Assembly (NCBI GenBank): GCA_030765135.1
Contig: JAVCDC010000040.1
Span: forward strand, 1 to 54,995
Direction of reading: 5' to 3'
DNA from: Candidatus Tritonobacter lacicola
Lineage (GTDB): Bacteria; Auribacterota; Tritonobacteria; Tritonobacterales; Tritonobacteraceae
DNA length: 54,995 nucleotides
The position numbers and the translations under genes were made by a program. The notes below the pieces were generated by a model. The model did not search any database. It saw nothing but the letters and a program-made list of their open reading frames with translations, and had not been told where the DNA came from. Positions 1 through 9,318 of the stretch are shown piece after piece (positions within the stretch are counted from its first letter, which is position 1; every line of letters begins with the position of its first letter).

Positions 1-214
1 AAACGTTTCTATGAATAAATTTGCACACATCAAAGTATGTTTATACATTAATAAATTGCTGATTACAGGTTGTGCCGTTGCCAAGTTCATGTAATAAAAG
101 TGGCGGAGAGGGTGTGTCAGTTAGCCCATTAACAATTAACTATTATCGATAAAGATGTGTTTGTATTTTATCAATTGTTAATGGCTAATTGCTAATTGAT
201 TTTGAATGGTTTGC
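1..214. other. AT-rich intergenic end of window with inverted repeat
   Basis: No gene is visible. Arms at 121-137 and 173-188 (TTAGCCCATTAACAATT against AATTGTTAATGGCTAA) form a long inverted repeat with one mismatch around a loop of about 35 bases. It lies just past the stop codon of the minus-strand mtnA gene, so it may help end transcription, but there is no clear T-run. It may equally be one of the dispersed palindromes common in this window. Confidence 0.4.
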
Positions 215-1252
215 TCATCCCGCCAACTTTTTAAGGCTCTCCCCGTAGGGCGGCCTGGCTATGCCGTTCTCCGTGATAATACCGTGGATATAGGTGGCGG
301 GAGTCACGTCGAAGGCGGGGCTGTAGACCTTCACCCCCTCGGGCGCCGTCCTGGTGCCGAAGCCGCACGTCACCTCCTCGGGGCCCCTCTCCTCTATGGG
401 TATCTCGTCCCCGGAACTCAGGCTCAGGTCCAGGGTGGAGATCGGGGCCGCGATATAGAACGGTACGCCGTGGATATGGGCCAGGAGGGCCACGTTGTAG
501 GTGCCGATCTTGTTTGCAGAGTCTCCGTTCGACGCTATCCTGTCCGCCCCGGTAATGACAATATCAATCCTGCCCTCTTTCATGACCTGGGCTGCGGTGT
601 TGTCGCATATCAGCGTCACGTCTATGCCAGCCTGTTGAAGCTCCCACGCGGTAAGGCGCGCGCCCTGGAGAAGGGGCCTGGTCTCGTCGGCGTAAACGGA
701 TATGGATTTCCCCTCCTCGACGGCCGCATAGATAACAGCCAGGGCGGTCCCGTAATCGGCCGTCGCCAGCGCTCCGGCGTTGCAGTGCGTCAGGACGGTG
801 TCGCCGTCCTTCAGGAGCGCCGCCCCGTTTTTTCCCATCCGCCGGCAGGCCTCGCGGTCCTCCTCGACGATAGCGAGGGCCTCTTCAAGGAGAACCTGCT
901 TGAGCCGGGCCACGTCGTCGGTGCGGTTCTCGAGAGCAGTTCTCTTCATCCTGTCGAGGGCCCAGAAGAGGTTGACCGCCGTCGGCCGCGAGGTGGCCAG
1001 ATAATCGGCGGCCTTCTCAACCTCCGCGTAAAACGCCTCGAAGTCCTTCGCGTCCGAGTTTTGGACGCCGGCGACGACGCCCAGGGCGCCCGCAATTCCG
1101 ATCGCCGGCGCTCCTCTCACCGAAAGTCTCTTTATCGCGGCCCAGACTTCCTTCACGTCGTCGTACTCGAGATATACAAGCTCGGTCGGGAGCTTCGTCT
1201 GGTCTATCATCCTGACCTTTCCGTCTTTCCACTCAATCGTCGATACAGGCAT
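215..1252 (-). CDS. mtnA: S-methyl-5-thioribose-1-phosphate isomerase
   Basis: Converts 5-methylthioribose-1-phosphate to 5-methylthioribulose-1-phosphate in the methionine salvage pathway, in the cytoplasm. The 345-residue length is usual for the family. The [11 protein letters not shown] substrate loop is near residues 46-56. The catalytic cysteine is in THCNAG (Cys157) and the catalytic aspartate in [11 protein letters not shown] (Asp237). The start is an ATG with a clear GGAGG ribosome site. No other salvage gene (mtnB, C, D, K or N) is in the window. The paralogous eIF2B-like and ribose-1,5-bisphosphate isomerases are less likely because the whole sequence follows the MtnA pattern. Confidence 0.95.
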   Translation of the reverse strand: MPVSTIEWKDGKVRMIDQTKLPTELVYLEYDDVKEVWAAIKRLSVRGAPAIGIAGALGVVAGVQNSDAKDFEAFYAEVEKAADYLATSRPTAVNLFWALDRMKRTALENRTDDVARLKQVLLEEALAIVEEDREACRRMGKNGAALLKDGDTVLTHCNAGALATADYGTALAVIYAAVEEGKSISVYADETRPLLQGARLTAWELQQAGIDVTLICDNTAAQVMKEGRIDIVITGADRIASNGDSANKIGTYNVALLAHIHGVPFYIAAPISTLDLSLSSGDEIPIEERGPEEVTCGFGTRTAPEGVKVYSPAFDVTPATYIHGIITENGIARPPYGESLKKLAG

Positions 1253-1356
1253 TATATCCTCCGGAAATAAAGTTCAAGCGAAAGGACCGGGGACTCAAGC
1301 TCCGGCACCAACACAACCCCGGCCCCCTACTTTCAGTCCGCTGTCCCCGGTCCGAA

Positions 1357-2343
1357 TCAGCAGTTGTTTCTTATCCATAGTAGAGTATAGACGGCGGTCA
1401 GGGCAATTGAATTCTGGAGCACGTGGATAACGATAGGCGCGATAAGAGAGCCCGTCCGCTCGTAGACATAGGCGAGGAGAACTCCCAGGCCGAATACCGG
1501 TAAAAGCACCCCGGCGTTGAAATGGATGACGGAGAAAAGGAGGGCGGAAAGGAGAACCGCGCATAAGGCCCCCCATCTCTTCCTCAACGCGCCGAAGAAG
1601 TACCCGCGGAAAAAGATCTCTTCGAAAACAGGACCGATACACGCCACAAAGGCACCGAGGTAGAGATACCCCCACGTCGAATGCGGCCTCGCAAAAAGAA
1701 AGAGGTGCCTTTGAGGGACCGGCTCGATCCCCATGCGACGCCACAACAGCGAGGCCGCGAGGACCAGGCCGATAAAGACCGGGATAAACGCGACGTACGC
1801 GGCAATGCCGAAGACGGCCTGCCGCGCAAAACGGCCCCGCCGGAGGCCTATCGCCTGCAGAGAACTTCCGATGCCACCGGAAATCAGGCCGAGCAGGTAG
1901 AGCACGGCCACAACCTCGGCAATGAGGTTATACGTGATAAATCTTATGTCCCTCCCCGCGGGAATGGGGTCAAGAAGGCCGAGCACCATCCCTACATAGA
2001 GGAACAGGATACCTCCCCTCGCCACGTCCCAGATGTTCCAGCAAACGGCCGCCGGCACGCAGATGGAGAGGTCCCTCTTCCTCGCGACAAAAAGATGGTA
2101 CACACAGAGACCTGTTCCCAGAAGAAACACCGCGTTAACGGCAAGGGCAATGGACCGGACAAAGATGGGGTGACCCGCGGAGAACCTCTTCAGCTGGACC
2201 ATGGTCGGAAAGATTGAACCGGGCACGGAGGGGGAAGGTTTCGGCATTGAAGCCATAAAATACACCACCGAAACCAGCATCAGTACGAAGATGAGATCCC
2301 TGCCCGTGTGGGACAGAGTAAAGAGTTTGCCTGGCGCTTTCAA
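1357..2343 (-). CDS. CPBP-family intramembrane metalloprotease (CAAX protease-like)
   Basis: A 328-residue polytopic membrane protein with about eight hydrophobic segments. The family signature is present: EEIFFRGYFFG at 241-251 (paired glutamates plus Arg), a histidine in the VIHFNAG helix (His274), and His307/Asn311 in the last conserved helix. Family members are Rce1-like glutamate/metal intramembrane proteases; the substrate cannot be predicted. The frame opens with TTG at 2343, 27 bases after the def stop, with no strong ribosome site, so the true start may lie a little downstream. It sits in a same-strand run with def and the ACT gene and may be co-transcribed. Confidence 0.85.
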   Translation of the reverse strand: MKAPGKLFTLSHTGRDLIFVLMLVSVVYFMASMPKPSPSVPGSIFPTMVQLKRFSAGHPIFVRSIALAVNAVFLLGTGLCVYHLFVARKRDLSICVPAAVCWNIWDVARGGILFLYVGMVLGLLDPIPAGRDIRFITYNLIAEVVAVLYLLGLISGGIGSSLQAIGLRRGRFARQAVFGIAAYVAFIPVFIGLVLAASLLWRRMGIEPVPQRHLFLFARPHSTWGYLYLGAFVACIGPVFEEIFFRGYFFGALRKRWGALCAVLLSALLFSVIHFNAGVLLPVFGLGVLLAYVYERTGSLIAPIVIHVLQNSIALTAVYTLLWIRNNC

Positions 2344-2369
2344 GTTGAGTACCGGATACCGGCTGTCCT

Positions 2370-2867
2370 TCAGCGGTTTGTTGTGCGCCTGAAGACGTCC
2401 GTTTTAAGAGAGCTCACCCTGTCGATGAAAAGAACGCCGTCAAGATGGTCCACCTCGTGCTGGACGGCCACCGCCTCAAAGCCCTTCGAACATAGTTCGA
2501 CTGATTTCCCGTTGCTGTCAAGCCCGCGCGTGACGATCTTCCTGGCCCGCTTCACCCTGCCGATGAAATTGGGAAGGCTCAGGCATCCCTCCCTCCCGAT
2601 CTTCTCGCCCTCGCGGCGCACGATCCGGGGGTTGGCGAGTACGACGAGACCATTGTTCGGGCACTTCCGGGCCGAGACGTCCACGACGATAACGCGGATC
2701 AGCCTGTCCATCTGCGGCGCCGCTATGCCGACGCACCCCGGCAACGCCCGGAGCGTTTCCACCAGGTCCCGCATGAGCCGCGCGACGCGCTCATCCACGC
2801 ATTCAACCTCCGAAGACCTCTTCCTGAGGCTGGGATGCGGGTATGTGATTATGTCCAGAACCGGCAT
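2370..2867 (-). CDS. def: Peptide deformylase
   Basis: Removes the formyl group from the initiator methionine of new proteins, using a bound metal. All three family motifs are present in 165 residues: GIAAPQ (47-52, usually GLAAPQ), EGCLS with the metal-binding Cys95, and QHEVDH with metal ligands His137 and His141 and catalytic Glu138. The start at 2867 (MPVLDIITYP) is chosen because deformylases begin this way. An in-frame ATG at 2915 would add 16 unconserved residues. The small PGCVGIAAPQ variation (C for the usual G/E) should not abolish activity. The usual partner fmt is absent here. Confidence 0.93.
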   Translation of the reverse strand: MPVLDIITYPHPSLRKRSSEVECVDERVARLMRDLVETLRALPGCVGIAAPQMDRLIRVIVVDVSARKCPNNGLVVLANPRIVRREGEKIGREGCLSLPNFIGRVKRARKIVTRGLDSNGKSVELCSKGFEAVAVQHEVDHLDGVLFIDRVSSLKTDVFRRTTNR

Positions 2868-2935
2868 TGGTTGAGCAATAATTACCGTGGTAAAAGGAAG
2901 ACGGTCGGCGGGCAATGCGTCGTCACGGCCGGAAG

Positions 2936-3484
2936 CTACAGGATGGGTTCATCTATGGGCCGTACCGACACGTCTATCTTGAGCTCGCGCCCGCGCTCTT
3001 CGAGTTCACCGGAGACGGTCTTCATGTCCAGGGCCTTCGGCACCTTGACCTCGATCACCATGGTATATATGGGTTGATCTTTCTCCCCGGCCATCTGCGT
3101 CTGGACATCGGTGATGTTTATCCCGTGCTCGGCCAGGATCTCGGTGACCCTGTAGACTATCCCCGGCCTGTCGACGCCGAGTACGGATATCATGTATTTC
3201 GTTTCGTGCTCACCCTTCGCCCTCCGCAGCTCGTCCGGCCCCAGCTCTTTTATCGACAGCACCAGGCTGAGAGACCTCCTCACCGGATCGAGCTTTTCCT
3301 CCAGGTAGCCGAGGTCCACCTTTTGCGGAAGAGAAACGATAATTATCATCGCGAACTCGCCGGCAAGTATCGTCATGCTCGAGTCCTCGATGTTGCCTCC
3401 GAGCTTAAACAGAACCTCTGTAACCCCGGCAACGATCCCGGGCTTGTCCTTGCCGACAGCCGTAATCACAAACTCTCTTTTCAT
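2936..3484 (-). CDS. Two-ACT-domain regulatory protein (GcvR-like)
   Basis: A 182-residue cytoplasmic protein made of two tandem ACT domains, roughly residues 4-75 and 93-165, each opening with a V.G.D+PGIV motif (AVGKDKPGIVAGVTE and VLGVDRPGIVYRVTE). Stand-alone ACT pairs such as GcvR sense amino acids and act by protein contact rather than DNA binding; the ligand is unknown here. The ATG at 3484 has a GAGGGGG ribosome site and overlaps the PAP2 stop codon as ATGA, so translation is probably coupled. Upstream in-frame codons inside the PAP2 gene are rejected as starts. Confidence 0.85.
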   Translation of the reverse strand: MKREFVITAVGKDKPGIVAGVTEVLFKLGGNIEDSSMTILAGEFAMIIIVSLPQKVDLGYLEEKLDPVRRSLSLVLSIKELGPDELRRAKGEHETKYMISVLGVDRPGIVYRVTEILAEHGINITDVQTQMAGEKDQPIYTMVIEVKVPKALDMKTVSGELEERGRELKIDVSVRPIDEPIL

Positions 3485-4119
3485 TTTTCCCCCTCGAGTA
3501 ATAGCGACCTGAATTGAAGCAACTCGAAAAATGCGCCGAAGGCAAACCCCGCCATGGCGCCGAATATGACGTCCGATAGATAGTGAACGCCCAGATACAT
3601 GCGGCTGAAAGCTATGAGGATCGCCGCGGCCCAGAAGAACCACTTCATTCTCCTGACCCGGTGAAAAACGCCGACGAAGAAGAAGGCGCTGAACGCGTGG
3701 CCGGACGGGAAACTGTCTCTCCTCCTGGCCTCGAGCGGCCTATCCAGCCTGACCCATTGGTTGTGACCGGTCTCGTACCACAATCCGGACATCGCCTCGT
3801 ACGGGCGCGGAAGGAACGCGGCTTTCTTCATTCTCACCGTGATACCATGAAAACAGAACCAGAAGATGAGAATAAAGACAATCAGCTGGCCGTACCGTCC
3901 CCTGAACAGCAGAACGGAAATGCCGGCTGCAAACATAATGTACAGCATCCACATGTGGCTCACGGCCCACATCGGAGCGTTGAGCGCCCGGCAGTGCGCG
4001 GCGTTGTTTACCCAGAGAGTAAGGCTCGTGTCAACCGGCCCGAACAGGGGACGGCCCGTAAACGAGACGACCGCGATGCCGGCGGCCACAAGCAATATGA
4101 GTATAGTTACGGCCTTCAT
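3481..4119 (-). CDS. PAP2-family membrane phosphatase
   Basis: A 212-residue integral membrane protein with about six hydrophobic segments. It carries the three-part acid phosphatase signature: K(x6)RP around KKAAFLPRP (98-106), PSGH (138-141) and SR(x5)H(x3)D (Ser172/Arg173, His179, Asp183). Such enzymes dephosphorylate phosphatidic acid, undecaprenyl pyrophosphate or related lipids at the outer face of the inner membrane; which of these cannot be told. It starts 30 bases after bioD on the same strand and overlaps the ACT gene, so it may be read from the biotin operon. Confidence 0.88.
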   Translation of the reverse strand: MKAVTILILLVAAGIAVVSFTGRPLFGPVDTSLTLWVNNAAHCRALNAPMWAVSHMWMLYIMFAAGISVLLFRGRYGQLIVFILIFWFCFHGITVRMKKAAFLPRPYEAMSGLWYETGHNQWVRLDRPLEARRRDSFPSGHAFSAFFFVGVFHRVRRMKWFFWAAAILIAFSRMYLGVHYLSDVIFGAMAGFAFGAFFELLQFRSLLLEGEK

Positions 4120-4148
4120 CGGGCTGTAATTCTACCCGTGCCGCACCG

Positions 4149-4868
4149 CTAATGCCAGCCCTTAAATATCCCGGCGACCCGGTCCGCCAGCCCCGGCCCG
4201 AGACGAAGGAGCGACCCGTCCGGATCGCGCTCGAAATCCGGGGCGTAGTCCAACCAGGCGATAACGGGAATACCAAGTTTCCTCTCTATCAATTCCGGGC
4301 CGGTCCTGCCGGCCGGGCCCGCCGCCCGCCCGGGCGATGCCGAATTAACGACCAGGGCGAGAACGTCAACGCCTCTCCTCATGGCGTAGTCAACGGTCAG
4401 AATCGTGTGGTTGATGGTCCCGAGGGACGGCCTGATCACTACAAGCGCCGGCAGGTCGAGGGCGGAGATCAGGTCGCAGACATCGAAACCGGGACCCAGC
4501 GGGACGGCTATCCCTCCGATCCCCTCCACGACGAGGAAGCCGTGCCTCCCGGAAAGCTCTTCGTAAGCGTCCTCGAGGACGCGCATCTCTATGCTCCGTC
4601 CCGCCATGGCCGAGGCCGTCAGGGGATCAACGGGGGGAGCGAAAACAACCGGACTTACAAGCCCGTCATCATCCTCGATATCGCATACCTCCCTGATAAA
4701 TTGAACGTCCGGGCTGACGAGCCGGCCGTCCTTCACCACGCAGCCGGTGGCGACGGGCTTCATATATCCGGCGTCGATAGACTTCCCGCGCAGCGCGAGA
4801 AGGAGGGCGGCCGATACGACCGTCTTCCCCACGCCGGTATCCGTACCCGTTATGAATATCCCTCTCAC
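4149..4868 (-). CDS. bioD: Dethiobiotin synthetase
   Basis: ATP-dependent carboxylation and ring closure of 7,8-diaminopelargonic acid to dethiobiotin, the penultimate step of biotin synthesis. Residues 8-16 are the P-loop GTDTGVGKT, followed by the substrate lysine in YMKPVATG (35-42) and by VEGIGGIAVPL, the VEGAGG-type motif. The start is GTG at 4868 with an AAGGATG ribosome site. It is the last biotin gene of the operon, 90 bases after bioA. That gap contains degenerate ATCTGCG repeats. Confidence 0.95.
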   Translation of the reverse strand: MRGIFITGTDTGVGKTVVSAALLLALRGKSIDAGYMKPVATGCVVKDGRLVSPDVQFIREVCDIEDDDGLVSPVVFAPPVDPLTASAMAGRSIEMRVLEDAYEELSGRHGFLVVEGIGGIAVPLGPGFDVCDLISALDLPALVVIRPSLGTINHTILTVDYAMRRGVDVLALVVNSASPGRAAGPAGRTGPELIERKLGIPVIAWLDYAPDFERDPDGSLLRLGPGLADRVAGIFKGWH

Positions 4869-4958
4869 GATATGTACATCCTTGACAAACTATCTATTGG
4901 GGACGCTGATCTGCGCAGATTCTCGCAGATCATTATCTTTGATCCTGATAATCTGCGT

Positions 4959-6305
4959 TCATCTGCGTCCTTTTTCAGTAACCATTGCAATTGCTTCCCT
5001 AGTTATGCTGACCGTCTGTTCCAGCTCTCCATCCGTCATGCAATACGGGGGCATGAGGACGATGACGTCCCCCAGCGGCCGTACGATCAGGCCGCGCCTC
5101 CTCGCCTCGAGGACGACCCTGTGGCCGATCTTCTCACCGGGGCGATACGGCCTCCCGGTTTCACCGTCGGCGACAAGCTCTATGCCGGCCATCAATCCGC
5201 ACTGCCTCACTTCGCCCACGTGCTCCAGCTCCGCCACCGGCCCCAGCAGCCCCCTGAATCTGTCGATCTTGCCTTTCAGGCCGGCGATAACGTCCTCCCG
5301 CTCGAATATGCCGAAGCTCGCCAGGGCTGCCGAACAGGCGAGCTGGTTACCGGTGAAGCTGTGCCCGTGATAGAACTTGCGGTCCCGGAATGCCTCGTAG
5401 ATCCCACCGGAGACAAGTGTGGCCGCGAGGGGGAGATACCCCCCTGTAATGCCCTTGCCGAGGGCCATCATATCGGGCTGGATTCCCTCGTGCTCGCACG
5501 CGAACATCCGTCCCGTACGGCCGAACCCCACGGCGACCTCGTCCGCTATCAGGAGAACCCCGGAATCCCGGCACGCCTCCGCAACGCGGGCAAGGTATCC
5601 CTCCGGCTGGACAATCATACCGCCGGCCCCCTGGACCTTCGGCTCGATTATGAGTGCCGCGGCCTCATCCGAGCGCGACGCGATGATTCCGGCGGCCTTC
5701 TCCGCGCAGGCGGTGGCACAGGATGACCTGCGGAGGCCGAGGGGGCACCGATAGCAGTAGGGGGAGGTGACGGAGACCGCGGGAAACAGGAGGGGTTTGA
5801 AAATAGAGTGAAACTCCTCTATCCCCCCCACGCTCACCGCCCCTATCGTATCGCCGTGATAGGCATTATCAAGGGACAAGAAAAGCCGCTTCTCCGGTCG
5901 CCCCCTGATCTGCCAGTACTGGAAAGCAAGCTTGAGCGCGACCTCCACGGCAGTCGAGCCGTTGTCCGAGAAGAAGACCCTCTCCAGGGAGTCCGGCGCC
6001 AGTCCGACAAGGCGGCGGGCAAGCTCCACCGAAGGCACGCTCGCCAGGCCGAGAAGCGTCGAATGGGCAATCCTGCCAAGCTGCTCCGAGACGGCATCGT
6101 CTATCTCCCTCCTGCCGTGGCCGTGAAGGTTCACCCATAGGGAGGAGACGCCGTCCAGGTACTCACGCCCCAGCGTGTCGATCAGCCGCGCGCCCCTTCC
6201 CCGCTCTATTACGATGATATCCTCTTCCTCCCAATCGGCCATGCACGTGTAGGGATGCCACAGGTATTTTTTATCGTCACCGGCCGTCCGCTCGTCATTC
6301 CGCAC
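4959..6305 (-). CDS. bioA: Adenosylmethionine-8-amino-7-oxononanoate aminotransferase
   Basis: PLP enzyme that converts KAPA to DAPA, normally with S-adenosylmethionine as amino donor. It is 448 residues with WHPYTCMADW at the N terminus (typical of BioA), DNGSTAVEVALK (114-125) for the PLP phosphate, DEVAVGFGRTG (255-265), and the Schiff-base lysine in ALGKGITGGYLP (Lys284). The start codon overlaps the last 11 bases of bioF, indicating translational coupling. A cysteine-rich patch near residues 184-200 (CYRCPLG...SCATAC) is less usual, though similar clusters occur in some BioA proteins. Confidence 0.95.
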   Translation of the reverse strand: MRNDERTAGDDKKYLWHPYTCMADWEEEDIIVIERGRGARLIDTLGREYLDGVSSLWVNLHGHGRREIDDAVSEQLGRIAHSTLLGLASVPSVELARRLVGLAPDSLERVFFSDNGSTAVEVALKLAFQYWQIRGRPEKRLFLSLDNAYHGDTIGAVSVGGIEEFHSIFKPLLFPAVSVTSPYCYRCPLGLRRSSCATACAEKAAGIIASRSDEAAALIIEPKVQGAGGMIVQPEGYLARVAEACRDSGVLLIADEVAVGFGRTGRMFACEHEGIQPDMMALGKGITGGYLPLAATLVSGGIYEAFRDRKFYHGHSFTGNQLACSAALASFGIFEREDVIAGLKGKIDRFRGLLGPVAELEHVGEVRQCGLMAGIELVADGETGRPYRPGEKIGHRVVLEARRRGLIVRPLGDVIVLMPPYCMTDGELEQTVSITREAIAMVTEKGRR

Positions 6306-7473
6306 CGCGCGCCTCCTCGAGAGCCGAAAGCAGCTCTTCTATATCCTCTTTTGTATGTGTCGCCATGGGCGTTATCCTGAGCCGGCTCGTCCCCGCGGGG
6401 ACCGTGGGCGGCCGTATCGCCGGCACGAGTATCCCCCTCCCGTGCAGGAACAGGGAGAGGGAAACGGCCCTCTCGCTCCCGCCGGCGATAATGGGAACTA
6501 TCTGGGTGTTGCTAGAGCCCGTATCATAGCCAAGCGACGCGAGACCCTCCCTGAGGAGGACGGCGTTCCGCATCAGCCGATCTCTCAGCCCAGGCTCCTC
6601 CTCGATGATATCCAGCGCCTTCAGGGCCGCCCCGCAGCAGGGCGGCGCGGGGGCCGTCGTGTAGATGAAGCTCCGTGCCCTGTTCCTGAGGCAATCTATC
6701 AGCGCGCGGCTGCCGGCGATGAACCCCCCCACGCTGCCAGCCGCCTTCGACAGGGTCCCCATGGAGACGGCAACACCGTCCTCCACGCCGAGGAGGCGTG
6801 CAAGCCCCCTGCCGCCGTCTCCGATCGTTCCGGTCGCGTGCGCCTCGTCGGCCATTACGTGAGCGCCGTACTTTTCCGCAAGGTCCACTATCCCCGCGAG
6901 GGGGGCCGTGTCGCCGTCCATGCTGAAGACTGAATCGGTGACTATGAACCTCCTCCTGAAGCCGGTCCTCTTTTCGAGGATCTTCTCCATCGCCTCGAGG
7001 TCGCCGTGGCCGTACACCAGCATCCTGGCCCTGGAGAGACGGCAGCCGTCGATTATGCTCGCGTGATCGAGCCTGTCCACGATTACAAGGTCGTCCTCCC
7101 CGGCGAGGGCCGGGATCGCCCCGACGTTGGCCATGTAGCCCGTCGGGAAGAGAATGGCAGCCTCCTTCCCCTTGAAGGACGCTATCCTCCTCTCCAGCTC
7201 CCGGTGTATCTCCAGCGTCCCCGAGACGAGCCGGGATGCGCCGGAGCCGCAGCCGTACCTCTCCGCGGCCTCGCGCGCCGCCTCGATGAGCCTGGCATCG
7301 CCGGCAAGTCCGAGGTAGTTGTTCGAGCAGAAGCAGAGAAAATCCCTGCCGTCGATCCTTACAGTCCTGCCCGTGGGACCTTCCACAGTCCTGAGCGTCC
7401 GGTAGAGCCCCCTGCTTTTCAGCTTCTCGAGCTCTTTATTAAGATCTTCGTCGAGCGCTTTCATGAGCAACAT
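6295..7473 (-). CDS. bioF: 8-amino-7-oxononanoate synthase
   Basis: PLP-dependent decarboxylative condensation of pimeloyl-ACP or pimeloyl-CoA with alanine to give KAPA. It is 392 residues. Family hallmarks are NNYLGLAGD (51-59), GSGASRLVSGT (76-86), SVFSMDGD (181-188), DEAHATG (209-215) and the PLP lysine in GTLSKAAGS (Lys243). Two ATG codons (7473 and 7464) are possible starts and neither has a strong ribosome site. The gene follows the KAS gene after a 252-base gap filled by repeats. The close relative 2-amino-3-ketobutyrate CoA ligase is excluded mainly by the biotin context. Confidence 0.94.
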   Translation of the reverse strand: MLLMKALDEDLNKELEKLKSRGLYRTLRTVEGPTGRTVRIDGRDFLCFCSNNYLGLAGDARLIEAAREAAERYGCGSGASRLVSGTLEIHRELERRIASFKGKEAAILFPTGYMANVGAIPALAGEDDLVIVDRLDHASIIDGCRLSRARMLVYGHGDLEAMEKILEKRTGFRRRFIVTDSVFSMDGDTAPLAGIVDLAEKYGAHVMADEAHATGTIGDGGRGLARLLGVEDGVAVSMGTLSKAAGSVGGFIAGSRALIDCLRNRARSFIYTTAPAPPCCGAALKALDIIEEEPGLRDRLMRNAVLLREGLASLGYDTGSSNTQIVPIIAGGSERAVSLSLFLHGRGILVPAIRPPTVPAGTSRLRITPMATHTKEDIEELLSALEEARGAE

Positions 7474-7725
7474 CCCATAACCAACTGATACCGAATTACC
7501 AACCTCAAACTACCCAATAACCATAAACAACTTCTAGCACCGCAAAGGCGCAGAGATCGCAAAGTTAAAATAAATTCTTAGTTTTCAATGGTCCTATTTT
7601 TCTCAGTGGCCTCTAATCGTTTCCTCTGTGACCTCTGTGGTTTTTTTGCGTAATTTCTCTCTGCGCTCTTTGCGTCTCTGCGGTTCTTTTACCTACATTT
7701 TAATTTATGAAATTCGTGGACACTT
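7474..7725. repeat. Dispersed palindromic repeat between bioF and the KAS gene
   Basis: No gene. The left part (about 7536-7566, CACCGCAAAGGCGCAGAGAT then CGCAAAG) and the right part (about 7659-7690, CTCTGCGCTCTTTGCGTCTC then TGCGG) are imperfect inverted copies of one sequence. Similar words recur near 29936-29953. This looks like a non-coding dispersed repeat inserted inside the operon, not a transcription signal. Confidence 0.6.
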
Positions 7726-8919
7726 TCATTTAACTTTGGAAATAACCAGCGCAGCCACGTGGCCGCCGAAGCCGTACGAGAGGGAGACGGCATTCCGTAT
7801 CGGTCGCGCACGCCCCTCCAGGGGCGTGTAATCCAGGTCGCACTCAGGGTCGGGCTCCTCCATGCCGGCCGTCGGCGGAACGAAGTCACGGCCCATCGCC
7901 AGCACCGTTAGAATGAGCTCGACCGCGCCTGCCGCCCCCAGGAGGTGGCCGGTGACGGGCTTGGTAGAGCTTATGGAAACGGAGCCCGCGTATTCACCGA
8001 ATGCCTGCTTGATTCCCCTCGTCTCCGCGACATCGTTCAGAGGAGTAGCCGTCCCGTGCGCGTTTATGTAGTCCACGTCACCGGGCTTGAGCCCGGCCCG
8101 GAGTATTGCCGCGGAGAGCGCTCCCGCGATCGCCGCACCGTCCGGGTTCATGGACGTCATGTGATACGCGTCGGCGCGTGACGACCAGCCCGTGAGCTCG
8201 CACAGTATATCCGCGCCGCGCCTCAGCGCCGATGACAGGGCCTCGAGGACGATAACGCCGCACCCATCGCCGGGAATAAACCCGTCCCTTCTTATGTCGA
8301 AGGGCCTCATCACACCCCTTGTCAGGACCCCCATCTTATAGAAGGCCGCCAGGACCGTCGGCGTAAGCGACACCTCGCTCGACCCGGCAATGACGACCTT
8401 CGCCTCGCCGTCCCTGATCCACGACGCGCCGAGCATGACCGAATGAGCCCCCGTCGAGCAAGCCGAAACACAGTTTATGACCGGGCCGCGAGCTCCCAGC
8501 CTCCTGGCGATCGCCGTGCCTGCACTGCTCCCCATCACGTTCGTGATAAAATTACGGTAGAGCCCCTCCTGCCCTCTTTCCAGAAACGCGGCATGCCCGG
8601 CCTCGACGGTATATAAACCTCCCTTGCTAGAGCTGACCGTTACACCAGCGGTACGCAGGGCCTCCTCGTCACCAAGGAGGCCGGCGACCCCGGCAGCCTC
8701 CGCCGAGCGGTTTACGGCAATCTCAACGAAGGGATCGCGACCCCCGCCGGCGCCCTCTCCCTCCGGAAGCCTGCCGACGCGTATGGATCGCGCATCGGAA
8801 ACAGGCACCTCGCGAAAGTTACCATCGCATGCGCCCTTTGAAACTTTGTCCCATACCGCCTCCGGCTCGGAGCCGGCCGGTGTGGCAAAAGCGAAACCGG
8901 TTATGACTATGCGCTCCAT
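7726..8919 (-). CDS. Beta-ketoacyl-ACP synthase II-like, biotin-operon form
   Basis: A 397-residue thiolase-fold condensing enzyme of the FabF/FabB (KAS I/II) type. The catalytic Cys-His-His triad is intact: Cys154 in SACSTGAHS, His288 in NAHGTATPLND and His325 in KPVTGHLLGAAGAVE, with Lys320. The N terminus (MERIVITGFAFATPAG) is canonical. It lies inside a biotin operon that has no bioC, bioH or bioW. The inference is that it builds the pimeloyl chain, probably on an acyl carrier protein, together with the ketoreductase next door. It is not FabH-like, so it is not the described BioZ type. A second housekeeping FabF role cannot be excluded. Confidence 0.88.
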   Translation of the reverse strand: MERIVITGFAFATPAGSEPEAVWDKVSKGACDGNFREVPVSDARSIRVGRLPEGEGAGGGRDPFVEIAVNRSAEAAGVAGLLGDEEALRTAGVTVSSSKGGLYTVEAGHAAFLERGQEGLYRNFITNVMGSSAGTAIARRLGARGPVINCVSACSTGAHSVMLGASWIRDGEAKVVIAGSSEVSLTPTVLAAFYKMGVLTRGVMRPFDIRRDGFIPGDGCGVIVLEALSSALRRGADILCELTGWSSRADAYHMTSMNPDGAAIAGALSAAILRAGLKPGDVDYINAHGTATPLNDVAETRGIKQAFGEYAGSVSISSTKPVTGHLLGAAGAVELILTVLAMGRDFVPPTAGMEEPDPECDLDYTPLEGRARPIRNAVSLSYGFGGHVAALVISKVK

Positions 8920-9318
8920 GATTAAAGCTGCCTATTTGTAAGCCATGCTGATGACTCTGAAATATTTATTTGCTTGCCTAGCATATTCAGTGCTTTTCAT
9001 TACGGTTATCGTCCGGCGGATACGGTGACGATGCCCGTCTTACATCAAGGTTACCAAGGGTTACGAAGCTCTTCGAGCTGTTACTACGGCCTTCGGCCTG
9101 CTACGAAAAAAAAGAGCATGGCCACGCAACAATAAGCACAGCGAATTAGTAACAACGAACGCAGTGAGCGTTGTAACCTTATTAGTAACCTTTAGTAACC
9201 CTGTTTTGGACACGGGCTTCGTTACCTTGACCTTTTACCGAAACAGTAACGACTGACTAGAAAATTACAGTAATAACCATTCCCCTGAATAATTAGAATC
9301 TTCCTAGCTCAACCAATC
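8920..9318. other. Repeat-rich gap within the biotin operon, no gene seen
   Basis: About 400 bases without a plausible reading frame. I looked for an acyl carrier protein gene (about 240 bases, DSL motif) in both strands and saw none. The stretch is dominated by short GTTAC/GTAAC words in both orientations (9046-9260) and by small hairpins such as CTCTTCGAGC and GGCCTTCGGCC. These could fold as RNA and partly uncouple the KAS gene from the ketoreductase gene. Confidence 0.5.

Noticed and set aside
206..1270. 354-residue plus-strand frame at the start of the window
   Set aside because: It is antisense to mtnA, which has intact catalytic residues and a ribosome site.
8920..9318. Missing acyl carrier protein gene in the biotin operon
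   Set aside because: Both strands were read for a frame of about 80 codons with a DSL motif; none was found.
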